From contig NZ_CP139247.1 of the NCBI RefSeq assembly GCF_034087045.1, positions 3,994,001-4,058,000 of the forward strand: a stretch of 64,000 nucleotides of DNA, read 5' to 3'. Of the stretch, positions 53,787 to 62,800 are shown one piece after another. Origin of the DNA: Chitinophaga sancti. GTDB lineage: Bacteria; Bacteroidota; Bacteroidia; Chitinophagales; Chitinophagaceae. Position 1 is the stretch's first letter; each line of letters begins with the position of its first letter. A program made the position numbers and the translations under genes. The notes beneath the pieces are model-generated. The model was not told the origin of the DNA. It did no database searches and was given only the letters and a program-made list of their open reading frames with translations.

Positions 53787-54260
53787 ATGCAGTACATGGA
53801 TGATTCGGTAATGCTGGCTGCCCTAAAAGGCGGAGATTTGAAAGCTTATCAGTATTTCTTTATGAAATATTATAAGCCATTGTGCCTGAAGGCCAGAACC
53901 ATGCTAACGGTGATGGAAGAGGCAGAGCAGCTGGTGCAACATGTATTTGTACAGGTATGGGAGGAACAGCTTTATCTTGAAATAGACCACTCTATGGGTG
54001 GATATTTATATAAAATGGTTCACAACAGTTGTGTTAATCTGGTAAAGAAGAGCGATTCAGACGACCGCTTTTCCGCCGATCCAGGCTTACTGATGGTCCG
54101 CCACGTTGAGTTCCCTTTACCGACACCCTATAGTGTACTTAGCTTATCCGGCCCGGAAAAAGATCGGGTGGAGCAGTTTAGAAGAATAATGGAAAACGGT
54201 GTCCTTTATGCTAAACAGTTATGCAGAGAAGTCCTCAGAACACTCAGGCTTCGTAAGTAA
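53787..54260 (+). CDS. Sigma-like protein with region 2 only (degenerate FecI)
   Basis: The start is uncertain; MQYMDDSVMLAALKGGD (53787) or the ATG at 53796 fits ECF N-termini, and TTTG (53721) with GATATTTA (53741) could be its promoter. The roughly 157 residues match sigma region 2: LKAYQYFFMKYYKPLCLKA, EEAEQLVQHVFVQVWEE, GGYLYKMVHNSCVNLVKK. The following 70 residues lack any region 4 helix-turn-helix, and I find none in the other frames before FecR. It could be an inactive relic, or bind core polymerase or the next-encoded FecR without recognising a -35 element. FecR starts 64 bases later. Confidence 0.75.
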   Translation: MQYMDDSVMLAALKGGDLKAYQYFFMKYYKPLCLKARTMLTVMEEAEQLVQHVFVQVWEEQLYLEIDHSMGGYLYKMVHNSCVNLVKKSDSDDRFSADPGLLMVRHVEFPLPTPYSVLSLSGPEKDRVEQFRRIMENGVLYAKQLCREVLRTLRLRK

Positions 54261-54324
54261 TAAATAATAATGCCAACGAAAAACCTGTCGCCCGCTGTTG
54301 GTGGCAATTTTCCTTTTTAGCCCA

Positions 54325-55650
54325 ATGATTCATAACGAAGAACATATCTTTCAACTGATACTAGAAAAGTTGAGTGGTGAAATAAGCCAGGAAAATCTCG
54401 ACTACCTGAATAAGGTGGCCGGAGAGGATCCGAGTGTACAACGCTGTCTCGACGAAATGGAAGATGCGCTGCATGCCGCAGGTCCCGGCTTTATGACAGA
54501 TGTATACAATGAAATGGCGTGGGGAAAGGTGTTGTCCTTGCTGGATGCAGATCAGATGGATGGACAGCAGCAGGGAAGACATAAGGAAGAAGGAAATTTG
54601 CGGGAAGAACATCAGCAGGAAGAACATCAGCGGGAAGAACATTTGCATGGAGAACTGAAGGCCGGAGCACCTTCTCCATCAGAAATTCCGGCATCTTCTT
54701 TCGTACCTGAAGAACCCGTAGAACAGTTCCGGATTGTTAAAAAATCACCTTCAAAAATATGGCTGGCAGCGGCCAGTTTGCTTGTGCTTGTCTCGGTAGG
54801 TTTATTTTTCCTGCTTTCGGCACATAAAAATGCATCGCCTGCTTCATTTGCCAGTAATTCCCTGAATGAGGGAATGATCAAACTTCTTCTTGAAAACGGG
54901 GATACCATCCGTCTGCCTGAAAACAACAGTGCAGATATTGCAGCACAACAGGTAAAGCTGCATCCCGTACCCGGTCAACTCACTTTTACGCCTACCGGCA
55001 ATGCCAATGGCTGGAACACCTTGCTGGTTCCTACTGGCAGAGACTATAGGGTAGTCCTTGCCGATGGTTCACAGGTACATCTCAATGCTTTTTCCCGACT
55101 CCGCTTTCCCTTCGCTTTTAATGGAGGCACCCGGGAAGTGTACCTGGAAGGAGAAGCTTATTTCAATATCGCCCCTGATCCCCTGCATCCTTTTATAGTC
55201 CATACGGGTACGATCGATACCAAAGTACTGGGTACAGCATTTAATGTGAATGCCTATTCTGATAGTATGGTCACTACCTCTCTGGTACAGGGAAGTGTGA
55301 GTACAACCCGGAGCCAGGAAGCTGCTGTGTTGTTAAAGCCCGGTATGGAGACTGTGTATGCTTCAGGACACTCACAAATAGTGCGTGCATTTGATGAAAA
55401 TATAACGCTGGGATGGCGCAAAGGAGAATATACTTATTATAATCAACCATTGAGTTCCATCGATGCAGTGATCCGCCACTGGTACGGTAAAACACTGGTT
55501 TTTGAAGATACTACCCTGATTCATAAAATGCTCACAGGTGTGATAGAGAGAGACCATCCTATCACCGAATTCCTCGACGGGCTGAAAAAAACTTCTGGTA
55601 TAGCATACCAAATTACAGCAGAGAAGGTATATCTTAGTAGCAACAATTAA
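54325..55650 (+). CDS. FecR-family anti-sigma factor with Glu/His-rich insert
   Basis: The start is the ATG of MIHNEEHIFQLILEKL; the longer frame uses a TTG. The 441 residues have a cytoplasmic N-terminus of 150 residues, longer than usual, with a low-complexity insert (REEHQ, QEEHQ, REEHL) encoded by a 15-bp repeat. One membrane helix follows (about 153-172), then FecR (LLVPTGRDYRVVLADGSQVH, VLGTAFNVNAYSD) and DUF4974 domains (KMLTGVIERDHPITEFLDGL). The insert is rich in His and Glu and could bind metal. It sits between the region-2-only sigma-like gene and an STN-bearing SusC. Confidence 0.92.
   Translation: MIHNEEHIFQLILEKLSGEISQENLDYLNKVAGEDPSVQRCLDEMEDALHAAGPGFMTDVYNEMAWGKVLSLLDADQMDGQQQGRHKEEGNLREEHQQEEHQREEHLHGELKAGAPSPSEIPASSFVPEEPVEQFRIVKKSPSKIWLAAASLLVLVSVGLFFLLSAHKNASPASFASNSLNEGMIKLLLENGDTIRLPENNSADIAAQQVKLHPVPGQLTFTPTGNANGWNTLLVPTGRDYRVVLADGSQVHLNAFSRLRFPFAFNGGTREVYLEGEAYFNIAPDPLHPFIVHTGTIDTKVLGTAFNVNAYSDSMVTTSLVQGSVSTTRSQEAAVLLKPGMETVYASGHSQIVRAFDENITLGWRKGEYTYYNQPLSSIDAVIRHWYGKTLVFEDTTLIHKMLTGVIERDHPITEFLDGLKKTSGIAYQITAEKVYLSSNN
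54601..54645 (+). repeat. 15-bp in-frame tandem repeat, three units
   Basis: CGGGAAGAACATCAG and two close variants (54601-54615, 54616-54630, 54631-54645) encode REEHQ, QEEHQ and REEHL inside the FecR gene. Copy number can change without a frameshift. Confidence 0.9.
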
Positions 55651-55667
55651 GAGGGTGTCTTTCATTG

Positions 55668-55714
55668 CCGGTAAACGGTTATTCCGCACTGCGGGTATTG
55701 CCGTTTTATACCGG
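55668..55714 (+). other. Nested hairpin in the SusC leader
   Basis: CCGGTA (55668-55673) pairs with TACCGG (55709-55714), ACGG with CCGT inside, and CCGC (55684-55687) with GCGG (55691-55694) at the top. It lies between FecR and SusC without a T-run. All three SusC genes in this window have a GC-rich leader hairpin. Confidence 0.55.
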
Positions 55715-55810
55715 AATACAAGCCTTCCTTCGGACGAAAACATTTACGTTGTGATATAAACTCAACCAATTCAATACTTGTCAAAAGTAAGCCAACATTA
55801 AAACTCAAGG

Positions 55811-58800
55811 ATGGCGAAGCATGTTTGTAGCGCTATTGGAACCCTTTGTGTTTTATACCTGTTTTTACTACCGTCCGCTGTTCTGGCCCAACCTGCTAAC
55901 CACAGCGTGAAAGTAACGGTGGTGGGTAAACACTTTCCATTATCTGCTATTTTTAAAAGTATTTCAAAGCAGACCGGTTACTATTTTGTTTACGATAATG
56001 CTATCCTGGATGAGTCTGAAAAAGTAACTGTACACTTTCGAAAAGTACCCTGGGAACAGGTATTACAAGTCGTTTTACAAGGTAGAAACGTTAGCTGGAC
56101 GTTGCTGAATAACAGGATCTTTTTACAAAAAACGGCGGATGTCAACATTGTTCCCGTGCCGGTTCCTGCAAAGGATTCCCTGCCCTACGTGGTAAAGGGT
56201 TACATCAGAACAGAAGGAGAGCAACCCGTGCCGGGCGTAACCGTGCTCCTCAAAGGTACCTCCCGTGGTATTACTACGGGAAACGATGGTGCATTTGAAC
56301 TGAGCCACCTGCCCCGCAATGCGGTATTACATATTTCGTCACTGGGGTTTGCTCCGCTGGATACGGTGTTGACACCTTTTCGTACCCATGTGATCCACCT
56401 GTCAGAAGCCGTGAATAGTCTGGATGCCGCCGTGATAATTGGCTATGGCGCCAGTAGCCGCCGCCTGCTCACGGGCAATGTGAACCGCGTTTCCGCGCAG
56501 CAGATCGCAACCCAGCCGGTGGTGAATCCACTCTCTGCCCTGCAGGGACAGATCCCCGGTTTACTCGTCATGAATACCAATGGACTGCCCGGCGCTGAAA
56601 TCAAAGTGTATATAAGAGGTCGTAATTCCATTGCTGCAGGCAATAACCCTTTGTTTATTATAGATGGGGTGCCTTTTGATATCACCCCGCTCAATAACCT
56701 GGATGAACTACAGGGCGCCATAAAGTATATCAGCCCGTTTAACAGCATCAATGCGGCAGATATAGAAAGTATCGACATTCTCAAAGATGCGGATGCTACG
56801 GCCATCTATGGCTCCCGTGGGGCCAATGGGGTCGTACTCGTGACCACCAAAAAAGGGAAAACGGGAAAGCCCCTCCTGGACCTGAATATTTACCAGGGCG
56901 CCGGGCGTACAGCAGGATCTCTCAGTATGCTGAATACCACCCAATACCTGTCCCTGCGCAGGGAAGCTTATCGTAATGACGGCGTTACCCCTACTGTGGC
57001 AGTAGCCCCCGACTTACTGCTATGGGATACTACCCTTAATATGAACTGGCCGAAATACCTGACTGGTGGCACTGCGCCTGTTACCAATGCACAACTGAGT
57101 TATTCCGGGGGCAGTGAACGCACTACTTTCAGACTGGCAGGCAACTATTACAGGCAGGGTTCCGTATTGCCTGCTGCATTGAGGTATGCAAGGGGGGGCG
57201 GGCATTTCAGTATACAACACCACGATGTAAATGAGCGCTTTGAGATCAACAGTACGACTTTATTTACAACAGATAATAATCAGAGTATTTCCAACGATCT
57301 TTTCTCGCTGGTGAACCTACCTCCTGATTATCCTATGTATGACCGCAATGGTAAGTTCTTCTGGGGTTCTTATCTCGATAATCCGGCAGCGTATTTAATA
57401 CAACATGCGAATAGCCAGACAAGTAATTTACTGAGCAATGCCGTATTGCGCTATCGGTTATTGCCGGGGCTGTACCTGAAGGCCAGTGGCGGGTATGCCC
57501 GTATTGATATGCAACAGACCTTTTCCTTCCCGCAATCTTCACAGCATCCGGAAAATGCAGTGACCAGTTTTACACGGGTGGCGGACAACAGAAGAGCGGG
57601 ATATATTATAGAACCACAGGCCGATTACACCTTACGTATTGCAAAGGGAAGTCTGCATGCTTTGATCGGCGGCACCTTTCAGCGTACCCTGAGCAATGGG
57701 CAGTTTGCCGAAGGCAGGGGCTATGCAGATGAAAATCAGTTAGGATCACTGAAGGGTGCGGATACCATTATCCGTAAGCCGGATACGCACGGGGAATACA
57801 GGTACATTTCTTTCTTTACCCGCTGGAATTACAACTGGCAGGACAAGTACCTGCTAAATGTGAGTTATAGAAGGGATGGTTCTTCCCGTTTTGGACCTGG
57901 CAGACAGTTTGGGGACTTTGGTGCTATCGGTGCAGCATGGATCTTTTCAGAAGAACAGTGGATGCGGCGCCTGACCTGGCTGAGTTTTGGTAAACTCCGT
58001 GTGAGTGGTGGTATTACGGGCAATGACCAGATACCGGATTACCAGTATATGAGCAACTATGGGGTGAATGGAAATTACCAGAACAGTAGTACGCTATCTC
58101 CTTTGCGCATTGCCAATGATGGTTATAGCTGGGAGGAGAACCGAAAGCTGGAAGCAGCACTTGAACTGGGGTTTCTGCATGACCGGTTGTTTTTTGCCAT
58201 CGCACGGTATGACAATTGGAGCAGTAATCAGCTGGTAGGGTATCAGTTACCGGGCATCTCCGGTTTTTCCAGTTACCAGGCGAACCTGCCTGCCATAGTA
58301 CGCAACAGGGGGTGGGAGATAGAGTTGAATGCCACCATCATTCGAAATAAACAATTCGGTTGGAAGAGTAGTCTGAATGCCACATTCTTTGGCAATAAAT
58401 TACAGTCATTCCAGGGGTTAGCGGCATCTTCCTATGCGAATACATTTGTGATCGGGCAATCGTTGAACATTGTGAGGGGCTATCATTTTCAGGGGGTAAA
58501 TCCGGAGACTGGTGTCGCCAGGTTTGAAGATGTAAATAAGGATGGGTTCCTTTCCAGCGCCAATGATTTTGTAACGATATCTAACAAGGATCCCCGTTAC
58601 TATGCGGGTATTACAAACGATCTTACTTACAGGCAATTTTCGCTCAGTTGCTTTCTGCAATATGTGCGGCAGCAGGGCAAAACCTTTGTGAATGCGCCGG
58701 GTGGTCAGGGCAATGAAACCATTGCAGCGCTTAGCCGCTGGCAACACTATGGCGATCAGACCAATGTGCAGCGGGCCAGTGCCACGCCGGGAAATGAGGC

Positions 58801-59056
58801 TTATGATCTGAGTGCAAACCTCACACTGTCCAATGCTGCCTATATGGATGCTTCTTACCTGCGGCTCCGGAATATCAGTATCTCTTATGAACTGCCTGTG
58901 ACCTGGACAAAGCGGGCGCTCCTGCGCAAATGCAGGGTGTATGCCGAAGGACAGGACCTGTTCACCATCACACCATACAGTGGTGCAAACCCTGAAACCC
59001 AGCTGGCACTGCCACCGATGAAGATCATCACGGGTGGTGTGCAGTTAACACTATAG
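55811..59056 (+). CDS. SusC/RagA-family TonB-dependent receptor with STN domain
   Basis: The 1081-residue protein has a signal peptide (cleavage near VLAQ), an STN domain (about 35-105; KHFPLSAIFKSISKQTGYYF), a carboxypeptidase-like domain (about 120-200; VKGYIRTEGEQPVPGVTVLL), a plug (DAAVIIGYGASSRRLLTGNV, IESIDILKDADATAIYGSRG) and a barrel ending MKIITGGVQLTL. The plug start has DAAVIIGYG where the family usually has EVVVVGYG. It would signal to the FecR at 54325. SusD follows after 3 bases. There is no enzyme gene in the unit to suggest a ligand. Confidence 0.95.
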   Translation: MAKHVCSAIGTLCVLYLFLLPSAVLAQPANHSVKVTVVGKHFPLSAIFKSISKQTGYYFVYDNAILDESEKVTVHFRKVPWEQVLQVVLQGRNVSWTLLNNRIFLQKTADVNIVPVPVPAKDSLPYVVKGYIRTEGEQPVPGVTVLLKGTSRGITTGNDGAFELSHLPRNAVLHISSLGFAPLDTVLTPFRTHVIHLSEAVNSLDAAVIIGYGASSRRLLTGNVNRVSAQQIATQPVVNPLSALQGQIPGLLVMNTNGLPGAEIKVYIRGRNSIAAGNNPLFIIDGVPFDITPLNNLDELQGAIKYISPFNSINAADIESIDILKDADATAIYGSRGANGVVLVTTKKGKTGKPLLDLNIYQGAGRTAGSLSMLNTTQYLSLRREAYRNDGVTPTVAVAPDLLLWDTTLNMNWPKYLTGGTAPVTNAQLSYSGGSERTTFRLAGNYYRQGSVLPAALRYARGGGHFSIQHHDVNERFEINSTTLFTTDNNQSISNDLFSLVNLPPDYPMYDRNGKFFWGSYLDNPAAYLIQHANSQTSNLLSNAVLRYRLLPGLYLKASGGYARIDMQQTFSFPQSSQHPENAVTSFTRVADNRRAGYIIEPQADYTLRIAKGSLHALIGGTFQRTLSNGQFAEGRGYADENQLGSLKGADTIIRKPDTHGEYRYISFFTRWNYNWQDKYLLNVSYRRDGSSRFGPGRQFGDFGAIGAAWIFSEEQWMRRLTWLSFGKLRVSGGITGNDQIPDYQYMSNYGVNGNYQNSSTLSPLRIANDGYSWEENRKLEAALELGFLHDRLFFAIARYDNWSSNQLVGYQLPGISGFSSYQANLPAIVRNRGWEIELNATIIRNKQFGWKSSLNATFFGNKLQSFQGLAASSYANTFVIGQSLNIVRGYHFQGVNPETGVARFEDVNKDGFLSSANDFVTISNKDPRYYAGITNDLTYRQFSLSCFLQYVRQQGKTFVNAPGGQGNETIAALSRWQHYGDQTNVQRASATPGNEAYDLSANLTLSNAAYMDASYLRLRNISISYELPVTWTKRALLRKCRVYAEGQDLFTITPYSGANPETQLALPPMKIITGGVQLTL

Positions 59057-59059
59057 GAT

Positions 59060-60403
59060 ATGAGGTATGTAAGAATCATATTACTGGCGCTTAGCCTGGT
59101 CTCGTGCAGGAAACTGCTCACAGTGTCCACGCCGGACAGTGAGCAGAGTTCAGATGACGTATTTAGTGACGATGCCAGTGCTGATGCCGCTGTGGCAGAT
59201 ATTTATTATACCATGGGTATGTATTACAATGGTAACTTACTGTCTGTGATCAATGGTATGACAGGTGATGAAGGGGGAACATTGAATGCGTATTATCAGC
59301 GTTATGTGAACAATAGTATTCCTTCGGATGATGCACAGATCAACCTGATCTGGAAAGCTTATTATAAAGCGATTTATCGTTGTAATTCAGTACTGGAAGG
59401 GTTGTCGCAATCAACAAAGCTATCTCCCGAAAGGGTGCAGCAATGGACGGGAGAGGCAAAGTTTATGCGGGCATTGTGTTATTATTATCTCGTAAACTGC
59501 TGGGGGGATGTGCCATATATAACCACGACAGATGTGGATCAAACTGCGCTGGCGTATCGTATGCGAACAGATAGTATCTATGCATGGATGCAACAGGATC
59601 TACTCAGTGCGATCAACTTATTATCTGAAAAATATCCGGGAGCGGAGCATGTAAGAGCCAATAAATGGGCGGCCATGGCATTGCTGGCGAGGGTGGCATT
59701 GCAGGGTGGAGATGCAGCCAAAGCTGAATACTATGCATCGCAGGTGATTGATGCCGGCATGTATCGGTTATGTGTACCTGATAGTGCATTTCTATACAAT
59801 AGTCCACAGGCAATTTTACAGATCTGGACCAGTGAAGGTTATACCTTACCTGGGCAAATGTTTATCCCGCTGGATGACGATGCATCTTACTATCCATTAT
59901 CAGCGGATATGGTAGCGGCGTTTGAAAATGGGGATCAGCGCAGGGCGTCGTGGACACGGTCTTTTGTATATGGCGGCGGTACTTACTATTATCCTTATAA
60001 ATATAAAAAGCGTGGGGCTACAACCGGCGAAGACAAAGAATACCTGATGGTGCTGCGTTTTGCAGAGCAATACCTGATACGGGCAGAGGCGAGGGCACAG
60101 CAGGATAATTTCACGGGTTCGATTGCCGACCTGGATGTGATCAGGGCAGGGGCAGGATTGAATACGCTGGATATTGTCAATGACCGGTCAAACTGTATGG
60201 CAGCCGTAGCGCAGGAGCGACGGGCAGAATTATTTTGTGAATGGGGAGACCGCTGGTTTACCCTGCAACGTATGGGTACTATGAGTCAGGTGCTGGGTGC
60301 TTTGAAACCCGGTTTCTGGAAAGACTGGGCGGCATATTACCCCATTCCGCAGCAGGAGCGGGACAAGGATCCTAATTTAACACAGAATCCCGGGTATCAA
60401 TAG
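59060..60403 (+). CDS. RagB/SusD-family outer membrane lipoprotein
   Basis: The 447-residue lipoprotein has lipobox LVSC (Cys16), the SusD motifs WTGEAKFMRALCYYYLVNCWGD and RWFTLQRMG, and the usual end YPIPQQERDKDPNLTQNPGY. It pairs with the SusC 3 bases upstream. Its last 32 bases overlap the 3' end of the convergent minus-strand gene at 60372, with no terminator in between. Confidence 0.95.
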   Translation: MRYVRIILLALSLVSCRKLLTVSTPDSEQSSDDVFSDDASADAAVADIYYTMGMYYNGNLLSVINGMTGDEGGTLNAYYQRYVNNSIPSDDAQINLIWKAYYKAIYRCNSVLEGLSQSTKLSPERVQQWTGEAKFMRALCYYYLVNCWGDVPYITTTDVDQTALAYRMRTDSIYAWMQQDLLSAINLLSEKYPGAEHVRANKWAAMALLARVALQGGDAAKAEYYASQVIDAGMYRLCVPDSAFLYNSPQAILQIWTSEGYTLPGQMFIPLDDDASYYPLSADMVAAFENGDQRRASWTRSFVYGGGTYYYPYKYKKRGATTGEDKEYLMVLRFAEQYLIRAEARAQQDNFTGSIADLDVIRAGAGLNTLDIVNDRSNCMAAVAQERRAELFCEWGDRWFTLQRMGTMSQVLGALKPGFWKDWAAYYPIPQQERDKDPNLTQNPGYQ

Positions 60404-61439
60404 CAAAGCTATAGATGTAGTCCCTGCATTGTACGACCAGTTTACCGTGGAAGATATTGATGCGGAGTACTTTTTCAGGTTTCAGGGGCAGGTAGAAACT
60501 ACCCAGGTATTGATTTGTATGGATGTCATATTTGTCAATCGCAGTATTGTTGCTGAATTTCCCTTCTGCTTCGTGGTCTCCTTTCAGGAGGGAGTGGACG
60601 AACAATTTTCCTTTGTATACAAAACTGGCATTGTTGATCATCGGGTCAGGTCCCTGGCTGGTGAACACGTGTTCCTTGCGGGCAGTGGCTTCGGCCAGCT
60701 GGTAGCGGAAGTGGGAGGAGGTATCGATGGTATGGCCTGCCTGTAATTTTTGCAGGGAGGTATCGAAGCTGAAGAACTGGTTGACGTAATAATAGGTATA
60801 GATGAGTTGTTTGGCTGCGGTGTCATAAATAAGGCTGCCGTCGGTACTCACGCCTCCATCCTGGTGCAGGATAGAGAGGTTCTTTTCGGTAGTAATGGTA
60901 TTGGTGGAGGTATTAACTTTCAGGAATTGCTGATCGGATATTTTCCTGTCCAGTTTGCGTAGAATAAACTGATCGGGAGCGATGGCAATGGCCTTGGAAA
61001 AGCCGCCGGGAGGGAGATGGAAGACCTGTGCATTGCCACTGTAGAGCGGCAGGGTAATGATAGCCGGCATGTTATAGCCAAAGATGTGTACGAAGGGAGA
61101 ATCGATGGTAGTGTAGAAATACGTTTGCAGGGAATCGAGGAGTCCCTGCGAGAGGGTGATCCTGATCCGCTTAGGGTGTTTAAAATGGTAATCAGTACAG
61201 AGAATGATGGTAGGGTCTGTGGTAGTGAAAAAAAGTTGGGTGGCGGTAGCGCCGCTTACGAGCTGGATGCTGTCGCCGGTAGGCATATTGCCCAGTGGGG
61301 TGAGGAAGTGAGCCGGCTGGATGGTTCTGTCAAATCCGTTGCGAACTTTATTGGGAAGTGGTGCAGACGTTACCAGGAAAGTGACGATAGCGATGGCGCT
61401 GAGGAGGAGGAAGGAGAGCGTTAAAATAGCTTTGCGCAT
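60372..61439 (-). CDS. Membrane-anchored protein of unknown function, beta-propeller-like
   Basis: The 355-residue protein has an N-terminal membrane helix (about 4-27, AILTLSFLLLSAIAIVTFLV) and a periplasmic domain rich in short beta strands with repeated patterns such as SFVYKGKLFVHSLL and IDKYDIHTNQYLGSFYLPL, like a beta-propeller. I do not recognise a named family. It is the last gene of a minus-strand group with a MauE-like and a DUF6520-like gene, behind a hairpin terminator that probably lowers its expression. Its 3' end overlaps the SusD gene by 32 bases. Confidence 0.75.
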   Translation of the reverse strand: MRKAILTLSFLLLSAIAIVTFLVTSAPLPNKVRNGFDRTIQPAHFLTPLGNMPTGDSIQLVSGATATQLFFTTTDPTIILCTDYHFKHPKRIRITLSQGLLDSLQTYFYTTIDSPFVHIFGYNMPAIITLPLYSGNAQVFHLPPGGFSKAIAIAPDQFILRKLDRKISDQQFLKVNTSTNTITTEKNLSILHQDGGVSTDGSLIYDTAAKQLIYTYYYVNQFFSFDTSLQKLQAGHTIDTSSHFRYQLAEATARKEHVFTSQGPDPMINNASFVYKGKLFVHSLLKGDHEAEGKFSNNTAIDKYDIHTNQYLGSFYLPLKPEKVLRINIFHGKLVVQCRDYIYSFAIDTRDSVLN

Positions 61440-61453
61440 GGTTATTGGTTATA

Positions 61454-61488
61454 TAAAAGGGGGGCTGATGCTGATAGGATCAGCCCCT
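61454..61488 (-). terminator. Minus-strand hairpin terminator inside the cassette
   Basis: On the minus strand GGGGCTGAT (61487-61479) pairs with ATCAGCCCC (61469-61461), followed by CCTTTTATAT. It lies between the DUF6520-like gene and the beta-propeller-like gene, so the small protein would be made in excess. Confidence 0.75.
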
Positions 61489-61509
61489 GAAAATTTTAGG
61501 AATGTTGGC

Positions 61510-61725
61510 TTATGGGCGATAGATCACGTTGTAGCCATTGTCGATATCCATGGCACATACGATCCTGTTCCCGCCAAGGCAATACTGGATTTTAATATCG
61601 CTGGCGAGGCCCGTTACTAAGGTACCCTCCCACAGTATCCAGGTGATTACACGTTTTTGGTTGGCAAACGCGGAACCGGCCGCCAGAACAGCGGCGAGCA
61701 GGGTGATACTAAGGGTCTTTTTCAT
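61510..61725 (-). CDS. DUF6520-like small exported protein (71 aa)
   Basis: The start is MKKTLSITLLAAVLAAGSAFA, a signal peptide, 26 codons inside the longest frame. The mature part is about 50 residues with two cysteines spaced eight apart (YCLGGNRIVCAMD). Layout and size fit the Bacteroidota DUF6520 family of small exported proteins with a C-terminal Cys pair; function unknown. The upstream MauE-like protein belongs to a family linked to disulfide formation, so a disulfide in this small protein is a reasonable inference. It is followed by a terminator. Confidence 0.7.
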   Translation of the reverse strand: MKKTLSITLLAAVLAAGSAFANQKRVITWILWEGTLVTGLASDIKIQYCLGGNRIVCAMDIDNGYNVIYRP

Positions 61726-61799
61726 GGTCTTAAAGATTAATGAAGTTGATAAATGCCTACTCTTTTCTACAGGTTTTCGGCGGTTCCTGACAATGTTCT

Positions 61800-62213
61800 T
61801 CATAGATGCTTCTTTACATGCAATAGGATGCCGATGGTAGTTATGATTATGAATGCTGAATTAAATATGATATGAGCCTGCCAGGAGAGGTGTTGGAGCA
61901 CGCCTCCGCAGGAACAGGGTATATAAGGGCTGTACCTGAGCATGGCGACCAGGTAAGTAGTGAACAGGCAGAGTAGAAAAAAGGAACAATATAGGCCCTG
62001 TAAACGGGTTTTATTGACCAATAGCAAACCGGCAATCACGAGTTCTCCCAGGGGCAGTGCCCATGCGATAATATTCGAATATTGGGTGATGAAGGGAGAT
62101 TGGCTGAGTTGTCTGCTAAATACGGAGTAATCCAGCAATTTGCTGATACTGGTATATACAAACAGGAAAACCAGCAGGGCTGATATTAGTTCAATCCATC
62201 TTTTTTTAGGCAT
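61800..62213 (-). CDS. MauE/DoxX-family redox-associated membrane protein
   Basis: The 137-residue protein has four membrane helices and fits the MauE group: FLFVYTSISKLLDYSVFSRQL at the start and CSCGGVLQHL after helix 3. The Cys-x-Cys is typical. MauE is needed for disulfide-rich methylamine dehydrogenase maturation in other bacteria. Here it starts a minus-strand cassette with a Cys-containing small exported protein 74 bases downstream and a membrane-anchored protein. No mau genes are nearby. Confidence 0.88.
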   Translation of the reverse strand: MPKKRWIELISALLVFLFVYTSISKLLDYSVFSRQLSQSPFITQYSNIIAWALPLGELVIAGLLLVNKTRLQGLYCSFFLLCLFTTYLVAMLRYSPYIPCSCGGVLQHLSWQAHIIFNSAFIIITTIGILLHVKKHL

Positions 62214-62256
62214 AGGGCTAGAGATGGGGACTAATATAGTGCTTATTTTTAATTTG

Positions 62257-62291
62257 TTTGTAAAAAAATAAGGACCGCTACTGCGGTCCTT
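62257..62291 (-). terminator. Minus-strand intrinsic terminator
   Basis: AAGGACCGC (62270-62278) pairs with GCGGTCCTT (62283-62291); on the minus strand it is followed by ATTTTTTTAC. It ends the coiled-coil gene and separates it from the MauE cassette. Confidence 0.9.
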
Positions 62292-62301
62292 GTTTAAAAC
62301 T

Positions 62302-62712
62302 TCACCTTATATCTCGTTTCCTCACTTCCTGCGCCTGCAGGACCAGATTTACCGGAAAATTTTCTGTCACATATTCATCAAATCCTATTCCCAATCTTCT
62401 CGCGTCTCTTTCCATATTTTCCAGCTTTTCCAGCATGTGCTGCTGGTGACGCCTGATATGTTCCTCATTAGAAAAATCGCTTCCGTGTGGGGTTAACCAG
62501 GCTTGCTGTAAGGCCACCTCGTTGCGCAGGGCTTCGAATCGTGTGTCCATCTGAAGAAAAGCAGTATGAAAATATTCCAGCTTTTCTAAGAGGGAACGAT
62601 CAAAGTGATACTGTAAAATATTGGCTAACTGGGTTTTAAGGTTGATATTCCGGTTTTCCAGTACGGCCAGTTGTTTTTTGCACCTGTCAAGGGCATTGCG
62701 CAAGTCTTCCAT
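62302..62712 (-). CDS. Coiled-coil hypothetical protein (136 aa)
   Basis: The start is placed at MEDLRNALDRCKKQLAVLE, 16 codons inside the longest frame. The 136 residues are soluble and almost entirely helical, with heptad-like spacing (about 1-110) and Glu, Arg, Gln in high amount. I do not recognise the family. It stands alone, 88 bases after the regulator gene upstream on the same strand. Confidence 0.65.
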   Translation of the reverse strand: MEDLRNALDRCKKQLAVLENRNINLKTQLANILQYHFDRSLLEKLEYFHTAFLQMDTRFEALRNEVALQQAWLTPHGSDFSNEEHIRRHQQHMLEKLENMERDARRLGIGFDEYVTENFPVNLVLQAQEVRKRDIR

Positions 62713-62800
62713 CGCTAAAAATCTTATCAGTTCAAAGATACTTAGCGTCTGTTTGGCCAAACAGGATACGGGTCAGTAGGAAAACTGATTTTTATCATGC

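Noticed and set aside
53787..54260. Frameshifted full-length sigma factor
   Set aside because: No region 4 helix-turn-helix was found in any frame before the FecR start.
54601..54645. CRISPR or intergenic VNTR
   Set aside because: The units are contiguous, 15 bases long and in frame within FecR.
61321..61620. Plus-strand frames of about 100 residues at 61.3-61.8 kb
   Set aside because: They are antisense to the propeller-like and DUF6520-like genes, whose signal peptides and spacing are convincing.
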